Source: Streptomyces sp. NBC_00490
GTDB lineage: Bacteria > Actinomycetota > Actinomycetes > Streptomycetales > Streptomycetaceae
Length of the DNA: 64,000 nucleotides
Direction: 5' to 3'
NCBI RefSeq assembly: GCF_036013645.1
Contig: NZ_CP107869.1
Location: 9,858,001 to 9,922,000, forward strand
Shown here: positions 8,967 through 17,230 of the stretch, piece after piece
How positions within the stretch are numbered: the stretch's first letter is position 1
Layout: every line of letters starts with the position of its first letter
Program-made: the position numbers and the translations under genes
The notes under the pieces: model-generated
Told to the model about the DNA's origin: nothing
The model's input: only the letters and a program-made list of their open reading frames with translations
The model's database searches: none

Positions 8967-9154
8967 GGGTCTGCTCCTGTCGATGTGCGAGGGAGGGGGT
9001 GGGGGAGGGGCGGGACCATTGGCGTCCGGGGCAATGGCAGGCCATGGGCCGCAGCGGACACGGTTGGCTTTCACGCCACGGGCGGGCCGCCCCTGGGAAC
9101 ATCTCCATACTGCGGCGGAACACAGTCTCCGGCGAGATACGCTGCGGTCTCGTG

Positions 9155-10069
9155 ATGGTCCACAGGCGACAAGCGCCCCAGAAGTCCACTCGGCAGGAGC
9201 GGGGCCTTCCGAAGGTGGTCTTCCAGCCTCCGGCCGGATCCCCGGCAGGCCTGGAGGTGATGACCCTGGCCGACTTCCGCGACCGCACCCGTGACTGGCC
9301 CTGGCACATCGCCACACCGCATCGGCAGGACTTCCACGCCCTGCTGCTGGTCACCTCGGGCACGCTGCGCCACCGCGTCGACTTCACCGGGTACGTACTG
9401 CCGCCCGGCTCCTGGCTGTGGATCCGGCCCGGTCAGGTGCACCAGTGGCAGAATCCCGACCAGGCCGAGGCCATCATGATCCTTCTCCAGGAGGACTTCA
9501 TCGCCGCCGAGACCGCGGAACTGGCCGGCCTCGGCACCGCCACTGCTCCGATGCCCCTGTACAGCCCCGACCCTGCGGAGACGCCCGCGCTGGCAGCCGC
9601 GGCCGAACAACTGGCCGCGGAATTCTCCCAGCCGGACCGCTATCCGCCGCCGGTCCACACCGCCCTGCTGCACCGCCTGCTCGACGTGGTACTCCTACGC
9701 CTCGCCAACCTGCAGCAGCACGGCCAGGCCACGGAATCCGCCCCCGAGCCCTTCCTGCGGTTCCGCGACGCCGTCGAACGAGGCTTCTCCCGCACCCACC
9801 GCATCGACGACTACGCCCGCGAGCTCGGCTACTCCACCCGCACCCTCACCCGCGCCACCCAGACCGCGACGGGCCTCAGCGCAAAGGACTACCTCGACCA
9901 GCGCCTTGTCCTGGAGGCCAAGCGCCTCCTTGCCCACGGCACCGATCCCGCTGCCACCATCGCCGCCCACCTCGGGTTCACCAGCGCCACCCACTTCGGC
10001 AAGTTCTTCCAACGCCACACCGGTCACACCCCGTTGGCCTTCCGCGCCTCCCAACGCGCAGTGCCTTGA
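9155..10069 (+). CDS. AraC-family transcriptional regulator
   Basis: This 304-aa regulator has an N-terminal cupin-like sensing domain (HALLLVTSGTLRHRVDFTG through WIRPGQVHQWQ) and a C-terminal double helix-turn-helix (DYARELGYSTRTLTRATQTA and AAHLGFTSATHFGKFFQRHT). Such proteins usually bind a small molecule and activate a nearby promoter. The ATG at 9155 is taken as start, with a weak ribosome site; GTG at 9152 is also possible. It is divergent from the MBL-fold enzyme, its most likely target. An ISL3 transposase scrap begins immediately after its stop. Confidence 0.87.
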   Translation: MVHRRQAPQKSTRQERGLPKVVFQPPAGSPAGLEVMTLADFRDRTRDWPWHIATPHRQDFHALLLVTSGTLRHRVDFTGYVLPPGSWLWIRPGQVHQWQNPDQAEAIMILLQEDFIAAETAELAGLGTATAPMPLYSPDPAETPALAAAAEQLAAEFSQPDRYPPPVHTALLHRLLDVVLLRLANLQQHGQATESAPEPFLRFRDAVERGFSRTHRIDDYARELGYSTRTLTRATQTATGLSAKDYLDQRLVLEAKRLLAHGTDPAATIAAHLGFTSATHFGKFFQRHTGHTPLAFRASQRAVP

Positions 10070-10074
10070 TGGGA

Positions 10075-10164
10075 AATGGGACAGGATCAAGATGCTCAAG
10101 CGGCAGCTGTACGGTCGCGCGGGCTTCACGCTCCTGCGCAAGCGGGTACTGCCTGCCCCTGGCC
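10075..10164 (+). pseudogene. ISL3 transposase C-terminal scrap
   Basis: This stretch reads WDRIKMLKRQLYGRAGFTLL followed by RKRVL, the highly conserved C-terminal end of ISL3 transposases. Nothing of the rest of the element remains. It sits between the AraC gene and the DUF4259 gene, marking a former insertion there. Confidence 0.75.
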
Positions 10165-10216
10165 TCACTGTCGGTGGCCGATGCGACGATCACCCGACAG
10201 CCAAGCGAGGAGAGAA

Positions 10217-10654
10217 ATGGGCACCTGGGACATCGGCCCCTTCGACAATGACACCGCCGCCGACTTCGGAGGTGACCTGGACGAGGCAGCACCGGAAGAA
10301 CGCGAAGCCCTGATCCGCCGCGTGCTCCAACGTGCCGCTGACTCAGCGGACTTCCTGGACACCTCCGACGGCGAGCGAGCAGTGGCCGCGGCCGCTCTGG
10401 TCGTTGCACAGCACCCAGACGGCGAACTGACGTGTTCGAACTACGGTCCGTCAGAACCGCTGCCAGAGCTGCCCGCAGACCTTCGAACGCTCGCCGTCGA
10501 CGCGCTGGACCAAGTGGTCTCCGAGTGGTCTGAACTCGCCGAACTTTGGCACGATGCCGAGAACGGCCCGAAGTGGCGCCATGACATCGCCCGCCTTCGC
10601 GATGTCCTTGCCCCTCCGGTCCTTCCACAAGAGGAAGCCCTCTTCGACATCTGA
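10217..10654 (+). CDS. DUF4259 domain protein
   Basis: This 145-aa protein begins MGTWDIGPFDNDTAADFGGD, the diagnostic opening of DUF4259. The family is widespread, cytoplasmic and of unknown function. The remaining sequence is mostly helical and acidic. The ATG at 10217 is supported by AGGAG 6 nt upstream. It has no obvious operon partner, and a strong hairpin at 10750-10777 follows. Confidence 0.85.
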   Translation: MGTWDIGPFDNDTAADFGGDLDEAAPEEREALIRRVLQRAADSADFLDTSDGERAVAAAALVVAQHPDGELTCSNYGPSEPLPELPADLRTLAVDALDQVVSEWSELAELWHDAENGPKWRHDIARLRDVLAPPVLPQEEALFDI

Positions 10655-10749
10655 GCACATCTGAGCGATCACCCATAGAGCTCGTCACACGGTCAGGACC
10701 CGGACTTGCTGAGGCGTGTCCACGCGCGCGCGGGGCGTTGGCGTTGCGC

Positions 10750-10777
10750 GCCCCGAAGGCGCGACGTCCTTCGGGGC
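10750..10777. terminator. Hairpin between DUF4259 and the SDR relic
   Basis: GCCCCGAAGG and CCTTCGGGGC form a perfect 10-bp stem around an 8-nt loop, extended by partly paired GCGC flanks. It lies about 95 bp after the stop at 10654 and before the convergent relic, so it may act in both directions. Confidence 0.6.
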
Positions 10778-10798
10778 ACGCGCGGCAAGGATTCGGGT

Positions 10799-11060
10799 TC
10801 AGGCGTTGTAGCCGCCGTGGGCGGCCAGCACCGCGCCCGTGACGTACGACGCGGCGGGGCTCGCCAGGAAGGCGACCGCCGCGGCGATTTCGTCGGGGTG
10901 CCCCATACGCTGCAGGGACAGCGAGCTGACCAGGGCCTTGAGGGTCTCGGCGTCCGGCGGCTGCATACCGCCCTCCATCAGTCCGGCCTCCACGACGTTG
11001 GCCGTGATGTTCCGGGGCCCGAGGTCGCGTGCGGCGCCCTTGGTGTACCTCTCGATCCCG
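10799..11060 (-). pseudogene. Short-chain dehydrogenase, C-terminal relic
   Basis: The frame keeps YTKGAARDLGPRNITANVVE, then a helical stretch and ASPAASYVTGAVLAAHGGYN, the usual end of classical SDR enzymes. The catalytic Tyr-x-x-x-Lys region is compressed, with part of the following helix deleted. The Rossmann nucleotide-binding half is absent. Upstream bases carry no recognisable SDR sequence, so the fragment should be inactive. Confidence 0.65.
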
Positions 11061-11642
11061 GAGCGGCGCGACCACGACGTCCTGGATGGCGTACACCGGG
11101 TGGGAACGGACATGTTCAACCTTCCTGTCCCAGGGGCCTGTTCGGCGTACGGGCGACGCTGGGGCGGGGGCGGCCGGCCGGAGCGGTCGGGTGTGGCGGC
11201 GGCCCGGAAGCCAGGGCACTCACTGGCGGGCGGGAGTACGGCGGTCTCGGCGACGAGTCCCGGCTCAGTCAAGGTGGTGCACGACGTGCCAGCACGGACC
11301 GAACTGAACGGTGAGTCCCAGGTTCCTCACCTGCTCAAGCAGGGCGCCGTCCCACCCGGCACCGACCGGGGAAAGGGCACCGCCCAGTACGTGTTGGTCC
11401 GAGCTGCTCGTAGCCTGCGCCGAGAATGACGTACTCGTCGTCGCCGACCCTGAGCAACCGCACGCGCACGGCGGCAGGGCCTGAGTGTGCGGGCAGCCCT
11501 CGGGCGCGGTGCGTCTGCGCGCGGCGCCCCTGCCCCGGGCCGCCCCAGACAGCCAAACTTGATCACCAATTGGGGGACGGCCTTGTCTGGCAGCAGATGA
11601 AATCAGTTGCCGCGGAACCCGCGAACTCGGTGAGGATGGTCC
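11061..11642. other. Non-coding stretch
   Basis: No gene is visible. Bases 11061-11115 may be scrambled SDR sequence. The right end should hold the promoter of the gene at 11643. Confidence 0.4.
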
Positions 11643-12029
11643 ATGGACGGTGCAACAGACGATGTGAACCAGGCGATCGCGGGCGAGTTGCAGCTCATGG
11701 ATCCGCGTGTGCGCGCCTCGCGGGAACGAGCCGCGCAGCTTCTCGACCCGGAGTTCGTGGAGGTCGGCGGGTCGGGGCGGCGATGGACGTGTGAGGAGAT
11801 ACTCGCCGAACTGGCTGACCATGCGGGCAGTTCGGCGGATGGTCCTCGCTATGAACCCTCGGAGATCTCGGGGGTGCTGCTCGCGCCGGGCCTGGTGCAC
11901 CTGACGTTCGAGACCATGCTCGGCGAACGCAGGACCAGACACAGCTCGATCTGGCGCAAGGGGGACCAAGCCGCAGGCTGGCAAATGTATTACCACCAGG
12001 CCACACGAGTGCCGCCCGGAGTGGACTGA
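11643..12029 (+). CDS. NTF2-like / DUF4440 protein
   Basis: This 128-aa cytoplasmic protein has the compact alpha-plus-beta pattern of SnoaL/DUF4440 proteins. A first helix (RERAAQLLDPEFVEVGGSGR) is followed by ILAELADH and strands ending in RHSSIWRKGDQAAGWQMYYH. These proteins form cone-shaped pockets used as enzymes or ligand binders; here the role is unknown. The ATG at 11643 follows a GGTGAGGA-type ribosome site. It has no close same-strand neighbour. Confidence 0.75.
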   Translation: MDGATDDVNQAIAGELQLMDPRVRASRERAAQLLDPEFVEVGGSGRRWTCEEILAELADHAGSSADGPRYEPSEISGVLLAPGLVHLTFETMLGERRTRHSSIWRKGDQAAGWQMYYHQATRVPPGVD

Positions 12030-12390
12030 GACCACCGGCACTTCGCCGACGACCACGACACCTTGCCGACAACCGTCCCGCCGGAACGCCACCGGTAGGG
12101 CATCGTCGTCATCCTTCGTCCGCAGCGTGAACGTCGCCTTACGGGGTGGACGTTCGGGGGCAACATCATCGAGACCGGCACCGATTCTGCCTACCTCCTG
12201 GCCGATTCCCGCGTCCGCGCCGAACAGCGAGGAGCCGCAGCGGTCGCCGCAGGCGGACGACGACGGTGCACTCCGAAGCTCAACCTCATGACCAGACGGC
12301 TCAGGCGCGGCGGCCTTCGCTCCGACCGGTCGAAGAAGGGGCTCATCCCCTGTTTTGCGGTGGCTTCCAAGTGCGAGCACCGGTGTCCAT
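12030..12390. other. Convergent intergenic region
   Basis: This lies between two convergent genes. I see no open frame with a recognisable product and no strong hairpin. Confidence 0.4.
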
Positions 12391-12969
12391 CTACGCAGTG
12401 CCGACGCGACGCTCACGCCAAAAACGACAAAGGGCCCTGACGGCGCCGAACGCGGCGCCTGTCCAGACGACGGCCTCCGCGACCGTTCCGGGCAGTGACG
12501 TGGTGAGGTACTCGCCAGGTGGCAGCACCACCATCTGCACTCCAGCCCCGGTCGGAACGATCAAGGCGGCGATCAGCCCGGTCATACCCGGCTGCCTGGC
12601 GAGTGCGCCCACCGTGCCAAGAACGAGTCCCAACGGCATCCCCACAAGCAACCACGCAATCATGTCCGTGCCCGCGTCCCATAGATAGACGTCCGTGACG
12701 TAGTACGACACGGTGGCCGCCACCAGCGCCAACAGCCCACCCAACGCCCCACGGACAGGAGCCCCGGCCATCCAACCGACCGCCACTGCCAGAGCAGCCC
12801 ATGACCACCCGGCGTCGAGCAAGAGACTGAGCACTTTGCTGGTCGTGGCCAAGTCGGTCCCCGCCACGCGGGCGCCGATCTCCCCATAGGGCGAAGACAG
12901 GACGTTGGCGAGCGACGTAAGCGCTCCGAACAGCACCCCAGCCACGACCCCACCTACCGTGATCTTCAT
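12391..12969 (-). CDS. Polytopic membrane protein, DUF6518-like
   Basis: This 192-aa integral membrane protein has about five hydrophobic segments, including VVAGVLFGALTSLANVL, WAALAVAVGWMAGA, LGGLLALVAATVSYYV and WLLVGMPLGLVLGTVGAL. It resembles the small actinobacterial DUF6518 group of unknown function; that name is from memory and tentative. The ATG at 12969 has no Shine-Dalgarno sequence, and TACGCT lies 6 nt upstream, so it may be leaderless. The IS5-family element at 13002 inserted only about 30 bp upstream in the same direction, so its native promoter is displaced and IS-driven transcription is possible. Confidence 0.7.
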   Translation of the reverse strand: MKITVGGVVAGVLFGALTSLANVLSSPYGEIGARVAGTDLATTSKVLSLLLDAGWSWAALAVAVGWMAGAPVRGALGGLLALVAATVSYYVTDVYLWDAGTDMIAWLLVGMPLGLVLGTVGALARQPGMTGLIAALIVPTGAGVQMVVLPPGEYLTTSLPGTVAEAVVWTGAAFGAVRALCRFWRERRVGTA

Positions 12970-13001
12970 ATGGGGAGCGTATCCAAGCGCTCGTCTGCTT
13001 A

Positions 13002-13854
13002 GAAGTCATCTCATTTGGCGAGTCTGCGGTAGCAGATGAGGGTGCAGGCGATGCTGGTGAAGGCGAGGAAGTGATCGGCTTTGCGCTCGTAGCGTCGGTG
13101 CAGTCTGCGGCATCCGGCGAGCCAGGACATTGTGCGTTCTATGGTCCAGCGGTGGCGGCCCAGGCGGGTCGGGGACTCGATGCCTCTGCGGGCGATGCGG
13201 TGCCGGATGCCGCGTCCGCGTAACCATCGGCGCAGGTGGTCGTAGTCGTATCCCTTGTCGGCGTGGAGTTTGGCCGGCCTGCGCCGTCGGGGTCCGCGCC
13301 GGGAGCGGATCGGCGGTATCCCCTTCACCAGCGGGATCAGCGCCTGGCTGTCGTGCAGGTTCGCCCCGGAGATCCCGACGGACAGGGGCAGACCGGTCCG
13401 CTCGGTGATCAGGTGGATCTTCGAGCCGTACTTGCCCCGATCCACAGGATTCGGACCTGTCAGTTCCCCCTTTTCAGCGCTCGCATGTTCACCGAGTCGA
13501 TCGCACAGCGGGACCAGTCCAACTCACCGCGGGAGCCGAGTTCGTCGAGGACCAGGCGGTGGAGCTTGGCCCACACCCGGGCCTTCGACCACTCGGCAAA
13601 GCGCCGGTGAGCCGTTGCTCCCGACGGACCGAACGACGCGGACGGCAACTGGTGCCACGTACAGCCCGACGTGGCCACGAACACGATTGCCGCCAGTACC
13701 TCCCGGTCACCGTGCCGACGTCGGCCGCCACCCTGAGGCCGCGACGGAGCCTCGGGCACCACACGCTGGAACAACTCCCACAACTCATCCGGCACCAGCC
13801 GCTCAACGATCGAAACCACGACCGACAGGCTACCTAGCCAAATGAGATGACGTC
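13002..13854 (-). mobile_element. IS5-family (IS427-group-like) insertion sequence, 853 bp
   Basis: The ends are GAAGTCATCTCATTTGGC at 13002-13019 and its near-perfect complement (one mismatch) at 13837-13854. TTA flanks both sides (12999-13001 and 13855-13857), a 3-bp target duplication. It carries a transposase in two overlapping frames. The right-hand TTA is also the left flank of the next element at 13858, so this copy inserted into the target duplication of the older element. Confidence 0.8.
13011..13819 (-). CDS. IS5-family transposase, two-frame
   Basis: The first frame starts at GTG 13819 (VVSIVERLVPDELWELFQRV) and runs to 13460. It contains the helix-turn-helix and the first catalytic Asp region (CAIDSVNMRALKRG). 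The second frame covers 13445 down to 13011. It opens DRGKYGSKIHLITERTGLPL, has HADKGYDYDHLRRWL with the second Asp and RHRWTIERTMSWL with the Glu. It ends YRRLAK. Joining them needs a frameshift near 13455. This is the normal programmed arrangement in the IS427 group, so the element may be active. Confidence 0.8.
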
Positions 13855-13969
13855 TTAGAAGCTGTTGTCTTTCCAGACTTGAGGACTGCGTTTCCGCTGG
13901 TCGGGCATAGGGTCGGCTATCCCGTGGGAGTTGTGGCCTGTCGAGCTGTCGCTGCCCGGGAGGTCGTGG

Positions 13970-14521
13970 ATGTCGTCGGTGGTTGGGCTGTTGGAACAGC
14001 GTGAGCTGGGTGCTCGCCGTCGTGTTGACGAGCTGCGGGAGGAAGTCGACCGCGTCCAGGCCGAGTTGGCCGTGGCCGAGCGGGAATGGAAGGAGTGGAT
14101 CATCGCCTGTTCGCGGGTCGGCGAAGTGCTGGCCCCCGTGGACGAGAGCGGGCAGGACTCCGCCTGGGCCGAGGGGACCGCGCCGGCCGCCGAGGAGCAG
14201 TCCGGAAAGACGCCGCAGCCGCCGGAGGCAGCGAAGACGAAGTCGCAGGTCCCGGTGTGGCGTGAGGGGCTGGCCTGGTCGGTGCTGTCGGCGGACTACC
14301 AGCGCATCCTGAGGGCGCTCGCGGACCGGGCCCGGCTCCATCAGGGGCCGCTGACCTGCCAGGAGATGGCCGCGGTGTTCGGCACGGACGTGGTGCCGGC
14401 ACGGGTGGAAGCGCTGCGGGCGAAGGCGAAACGCCTGGTCGCGCGGGGCTGGCTGGCCGAGCCCGCGCCGGGCCGGTTCACGCCGGCTGCGGGTGTGGCC
14501 GGGCCAGGCGGCGGGTCATGA
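13970..14521 (+). CDS. IS passenger protein: coiled coil plus winged-helix-like domain
   Basis: This 183-aa protein has two parts. The N-terminal MSSVVGLLEQRELGARRRVD runs into a long heptad-like charged helix, predicted to coil. After a Pro/Ala/Glu-rich linker comes a C-terminal domain (YQRILRALADRARLHQGPLT to LRAKAKRLVARGWLAE) that resembles a DNA-binding winged helix. The ATG at 13970 has GGGAGG upstream. It lies inside the inverted repeats of the IS5-family element, convergent with the transposase and overlapping its 3' end by 44 bp. I recall similar short proteins beside streptomycete transposases. A role in target choice or transposase control is inference. Confidence 0.7.
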   Translation: MSSVVGLLEQRELGARRRVDELREEVDRVQAELAVAEREWKEWIIACSRVGEVLAPVDESGQDSAWAEGTAPAAEEQSGKTPQPPEAAKTKSQVPVWREGLAWSVLSADYQRILRALADRARLHQGPLTCQEMAAVFGTDVVPARVEALRAKAKRLVARGWLAEPAPGRFTPAAGVAGPGGGS

Positions 14522-15395
14522 GCAGGGTCATCGACCAGTAGATCATCGCTTCGGCGCTGGTGGTGCGGCGCTCGAAGTCGCGGGCCAGGCGGCGGGTGCG
14601 CATCAGGTGGGCGAAGAGGCGCTCGACGATCCACCGCTTGGGCAGGACAACGAAGCCGCGCATGTCGTCGCTGCGTTTGACGATCGCCAGGACCAGGGCG
14701 AGCGCGGTGAGGCAGTGGGCGACGAGGGGGCCGGTGTAGCCGCCGTCGGCCCAGACCAGTTCCAACTGGTGGTGTGTGTCGGTGACTTGCCGCAGCAGGA
14801 CCTGGGCGGCGGTGCGGTCGCCGACATCCGCGGCGGTGACCATCACGCCCAGCAGCAGGCCGAGCGTGTCGACCACGACGTGCCGCTTGCGCCCGTTGAC
14901 CAGCTTGCCGCCGTCGAAGCCGCGGCTGTCCGAGCCGACGACGGCGTCCGCCTTGACGGACTGCGAGTCGATCACCCCGGCCGTCGGCTCCGCATCCCGC
15001 CCCAGCCTCTCGCGGACCTTTGCGCGCAGCCGGTCGTGGAACTCCTTGACCAGCGAGTGGTCGCGCCAGCGGCGGAAGAATGCGTAGACCCGGTCCCATG
15101 GCGGGAAGTCGGCGGGCATCGCCCGCCACTTGATGCCATTGTCGACGAGGTAGCGGATCGCATCGAGTATCGCCCGGTGGCAATACGCCTCCGGCTGCCC
15201 GCCCCGGCCGCGCATCCAGCCAGGCACCGGCAGCAGCGGCCGTACCGCCGCCCACTCCGCGTCCGTCATGTCCGTCGGATAACGCGGCTGCCGCAACCCG
15301 TTGTCGGCGGCGTTTCCGAACCGGTGAGCCAGACAGTCACACTCCCGGGTGACCAAGGTGGACTGCCCGGCCATCGGCACGGAAGACTGCAGCAC
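14478..15395 (-). CDS. IS5-family transposase
   Basis: This 305-aa DDE transposase should mobilise the 13858-15538 element. An N-terminal DUF4096-like domain (YPTDMTDAEWAAVRPLLPVP, then GIKWRAMPADFPPWDRVYAF) precedes the catalytic core. The core has DSQSVKADAVVGSDSRGFDG for the first Asp, VWADGGYTGPL for the second and PKRWIVERLFAHL for the Glu. All motifs are intact in one frame. The GTG at 15395 is preferred over an ATG at 15374 because AGGAGG lies 5 nt upstream. The gene looks complete and potentially active. Confidence 0.85.
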   Translation of the reverse strand: MLQSSVPMAGQSTLVTRECDCLAHRFGNAADNGLRQPRYPTDMTDAEWAAVRPLLPVPGWMRGRGGQPEAYCHRAILDAIRYLVDNGIKWRAMPADFPPWDRVYAFFRRWRDHSLVKEFHDRLRAKVRERLGRDAEPTAGVIDSQSVKADAVVGSDSRGFDGGKLVNGRKRHVVVDTLGLLLGVMVTAADVGDRTAAQVLLRQVTDTHHQLELVWADGGYTGPLVAHCLTALALVLAIVKRSDDMRGFVVLPKRWIVERLFAHLMRTRRLARDFERRTTSAEAMIYWSMTLLMTRRLARPHPQPA

Positions 15396-15396
15396 C

Positions 15397-15452
15397 AGGG
15401 CCTCCTGATGTTGCTCGGTGATTCGACACCAACGAGCTGTTCAGGAGGCCCT
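15397..15452. repeat. Subterminal inverted repeat at the right end of the IS5 element
   Basis: AGGGCCTCCTGA (15397-15408) and TCAGGAGGCCCT (15441-15452) are perfect 12-bp complements around a 32-nt loop. The left arm contains the transposase ribosome-binding site. In mRNA reading in from outside the element this stem would hide that site, which is a known way for IS elements to limit impinging expression. Confidence 0.6.
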
Positions 15453-15774
15453 ACTCCTATGCGCCGAACACCCCACGACCACCCAATCGAGACTCCCGTT
15501 CGACGGACACAGCTCAAGACCGGAACGACAACAGCTACTTAGGATTTCAAAAGGCCACTCATCCGCCACGGGCTCAACCCGCCGCAGTGGGGCCGCCGGG
15601 CGGAGTCATTTCTCACCTGCCGAATCGCGTCCCCCAGGCACCGGGTGGAGTCAGAACTGCCGCCCTCCCATGGGATGCCAAGCAACTTCACTTGTCGGTC
15701 CCAGCGAAGCACCTTAGATAGCTGGCAAGCTGAGCACGCACCAGACGCAGCGGGCACCCTTTCGTAGGAGGTGC

Positions 15775-17100
15775 TCAGGCAATGACGAAGCTGGGGTGCA
15801 ACAGTCCGGCAGGGTCGTACTTACGGGCCAGCTGCAGCAATCGGTCACGACGCTCGGCGTCGAAGAGTTCTGCGGCGGCACGTTGGTCGGGTCGTCCGAA
15901 AGTGAAGTTCGGCGAGCTGCCTACGGTGGCCCCGGACCAGTTGGCCAACAGTTCATCCTGCAGCGCCCGCGCACTTGCCGCGTTCGACGTGGTCGTCGGG
16001 GCTACCACACCTACAACACACAGCAGGTACATCGCCTCGCGGTGGCTGACTGCGTTCGGCACCCTCGGCGCAGTGGACAGCGCCCCACCGAGATGACGTA
16101 CTGAAATGATGGAGCGAACCGACCGGCCTGGAGCCGATGCGGCGATGGCGTCGCGGAGGTGTTCCTCGTCGATCGCCCGCAGCAAGACGTTGTCGCCGAC
16201 ATACGCATGCGGCTGATCCGGTTCGCTGAAGACAGTGTCGGACCGTCGGTACGGGATCTCCTGCAAACCGTCGTGCGCAGGTTTCAACGCCCGCAACGGG
16301 GCCACCAACTCGTCTGCCTCCGCAGCCGAACCCAGGTAGGCGATCTGGACATGGGCCATGTGCCGCTCGGAAACCTCGAGCGTGGTCATCGCCGAGGTCA
16401 TCTCCGAGGGCATTGCCGCCGTCCATTGCAGCCAGGTCGAGACCGCCTCCGGCGTCTCGCCCAGGTCAAACACCAGACCGCCCCCGACCAGCCTGGCGAC
16501 CGGCATCAAAGCCATCTCCAGCCCGGTCACGATGCCGAAGCTCCCGCCACCGCCGCGGAGCGCCCAGAACAGGTCCGGCTCCTCGTGCTCCGAAACCGTC
16601 AGCACGGAGCCGTCGACGGAGACCAGCTCCAAGCGCGTGACATGGTCCGCGGCGAAGCCGTAGCGACGAGCCATCAGCCCGATGCCGCCGCCGAGCGTGT
16701 AGGAGACAGCGCCGACACCGGGCATGCTCCCGGACAGCGGAGCCAGACCGTAGCGTGCGGCGGCCTCGACCACGTCGCGCCACCGCGCTCCAGCGCCGAT
16801 CCTCGCGGTGCCGGCGCCGGGGTCGATATCGACACTGTCCATCCTTCGCGTCGACACCAATACACCTTCACGGGCGAGCGGGTTGGCGAGTCCATGTCCC
16901 GTGGCCTGGACCGCGATCGGCATACATGACTCCGCGGCCTGCCGGACGGCCGCCACGACGTCGCCGGCGGACCGTGCCGCCACCACGTGGGCCGGCCGAT
17001 GGTGCTCCCGCAACTGGAAGCCGGCACGGTGCTCGTCGTAGTCGGCAGACCCTGGGTGGTACGCCGCCGCTGATGCGGCGTCGGTCGTGTGGGCACTCAT
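15775..17100 (-). CDS. FAD-binding oxidoreductase, berberine-bridge-enzyme type
   Basis: This 441-aa flavoenzyme of the PCMH-fold/BBE family would oxidise a small organic substrate with FAD and oxygen. The FAD domain shows PIAVQATGHGLANP, whose His is at the position used for covalent FAD attachment in related oxidases. It also has MPGVGAVSYTLGGGIGLMAR and DLFWALRGGGGSFGIVTGLE. The C-terminal berberine-bridge motif is present as LFDAERRDRLLQLARKYDPA. There is no secretion signal. The ATG at 17100 has an AAGG site upstream. It is divergent from the WYL regulator at 17231, its probable controller. Confidence 0.87.
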   Translation of the reverse strand: MSAHTTDAASAAAYHPGSADYDEHRAGFQLREHHRPAHVVAARSAGDVVAAVRQAAESCMPIAVQATGHGLANPLAREGVLVSTRRMDSVDIDPGAGTARIGAGARWRDVVEAAARYGLAPLSGSMPGVGAVSYTLGGGIGLMARRYGFAADHVTRLELVSVDGSVLTVSEHEEPDLFWALRGGGGSFGIVTGLEMALMPVARLVGGGLVFDLGETPEAVSTWLQWTAAMPSEMTSAMTTLEVSERHMAHVQIAYLGSAAEADELVAPLRALKPAHDGLQEIPYRRSDTVFSEPDQPHAYVGDNVLLRAIDEEHLRDAIAASAPGRSVRSIISVRHLGGALSTAPRVPNAVSHREAMYLLCVVGVVAPTTTSNAASARALQDELLANWSGATVGSSPNFTFGRPDQRAAAELFDAERRDRLLQLARKYDPAGLLHPSFVIA

Positions 17101-17230
17101 CGCGAGCACCTTTCTGGATCGGGGGGTGCGTGCGGGCACCTACGGCGAACAGGCAGCTCGTAGGCACGCATCCGCCAGCCTGACCGGGATATGCGCCGCA
17201 TCGTGTCGCAATTCTTGAAAAGCTCGGTGG

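Larger units (their letters stand above)
13858..15538. mobile_element. IS5-family element with passenger gene, 1681 bp
   Basis: The ends are related inverted repeats: GAAGCTGTTGTCTTTCC at the left and GTAGCTGTTGTCGTTCC (complement) at the right, with similarity continuing about 10 bp further in. TTA flanks both sides (13855-13857 and 15539-15541). Inside are a passenger gene on the plus strand and the transposase on the minus strand, which overlap tail to tail. Most IS5 elements are about 0.9-1.2 kb, and the extra length here is the passenger. The smaller IS at 13002-13854 later inserted at its left boundary. Confidence 0.7.

Noticed and set aside
15459..15542. A 27-codon plus-strand frame with AGGAGG upstream at the IS right end
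   Set aside because: The ribosome-site look-alike is the arm of the subterminal inverted repeat, and the peptide is a readout of the IS end.
17101..17230. Broken inverted repeat with TGCGTGC and GCACGCA arms upstream of the WYL gene
   Set aside because: The arms are far apart and interrupted, so I could not separate it from chance in GC-rich DNA.
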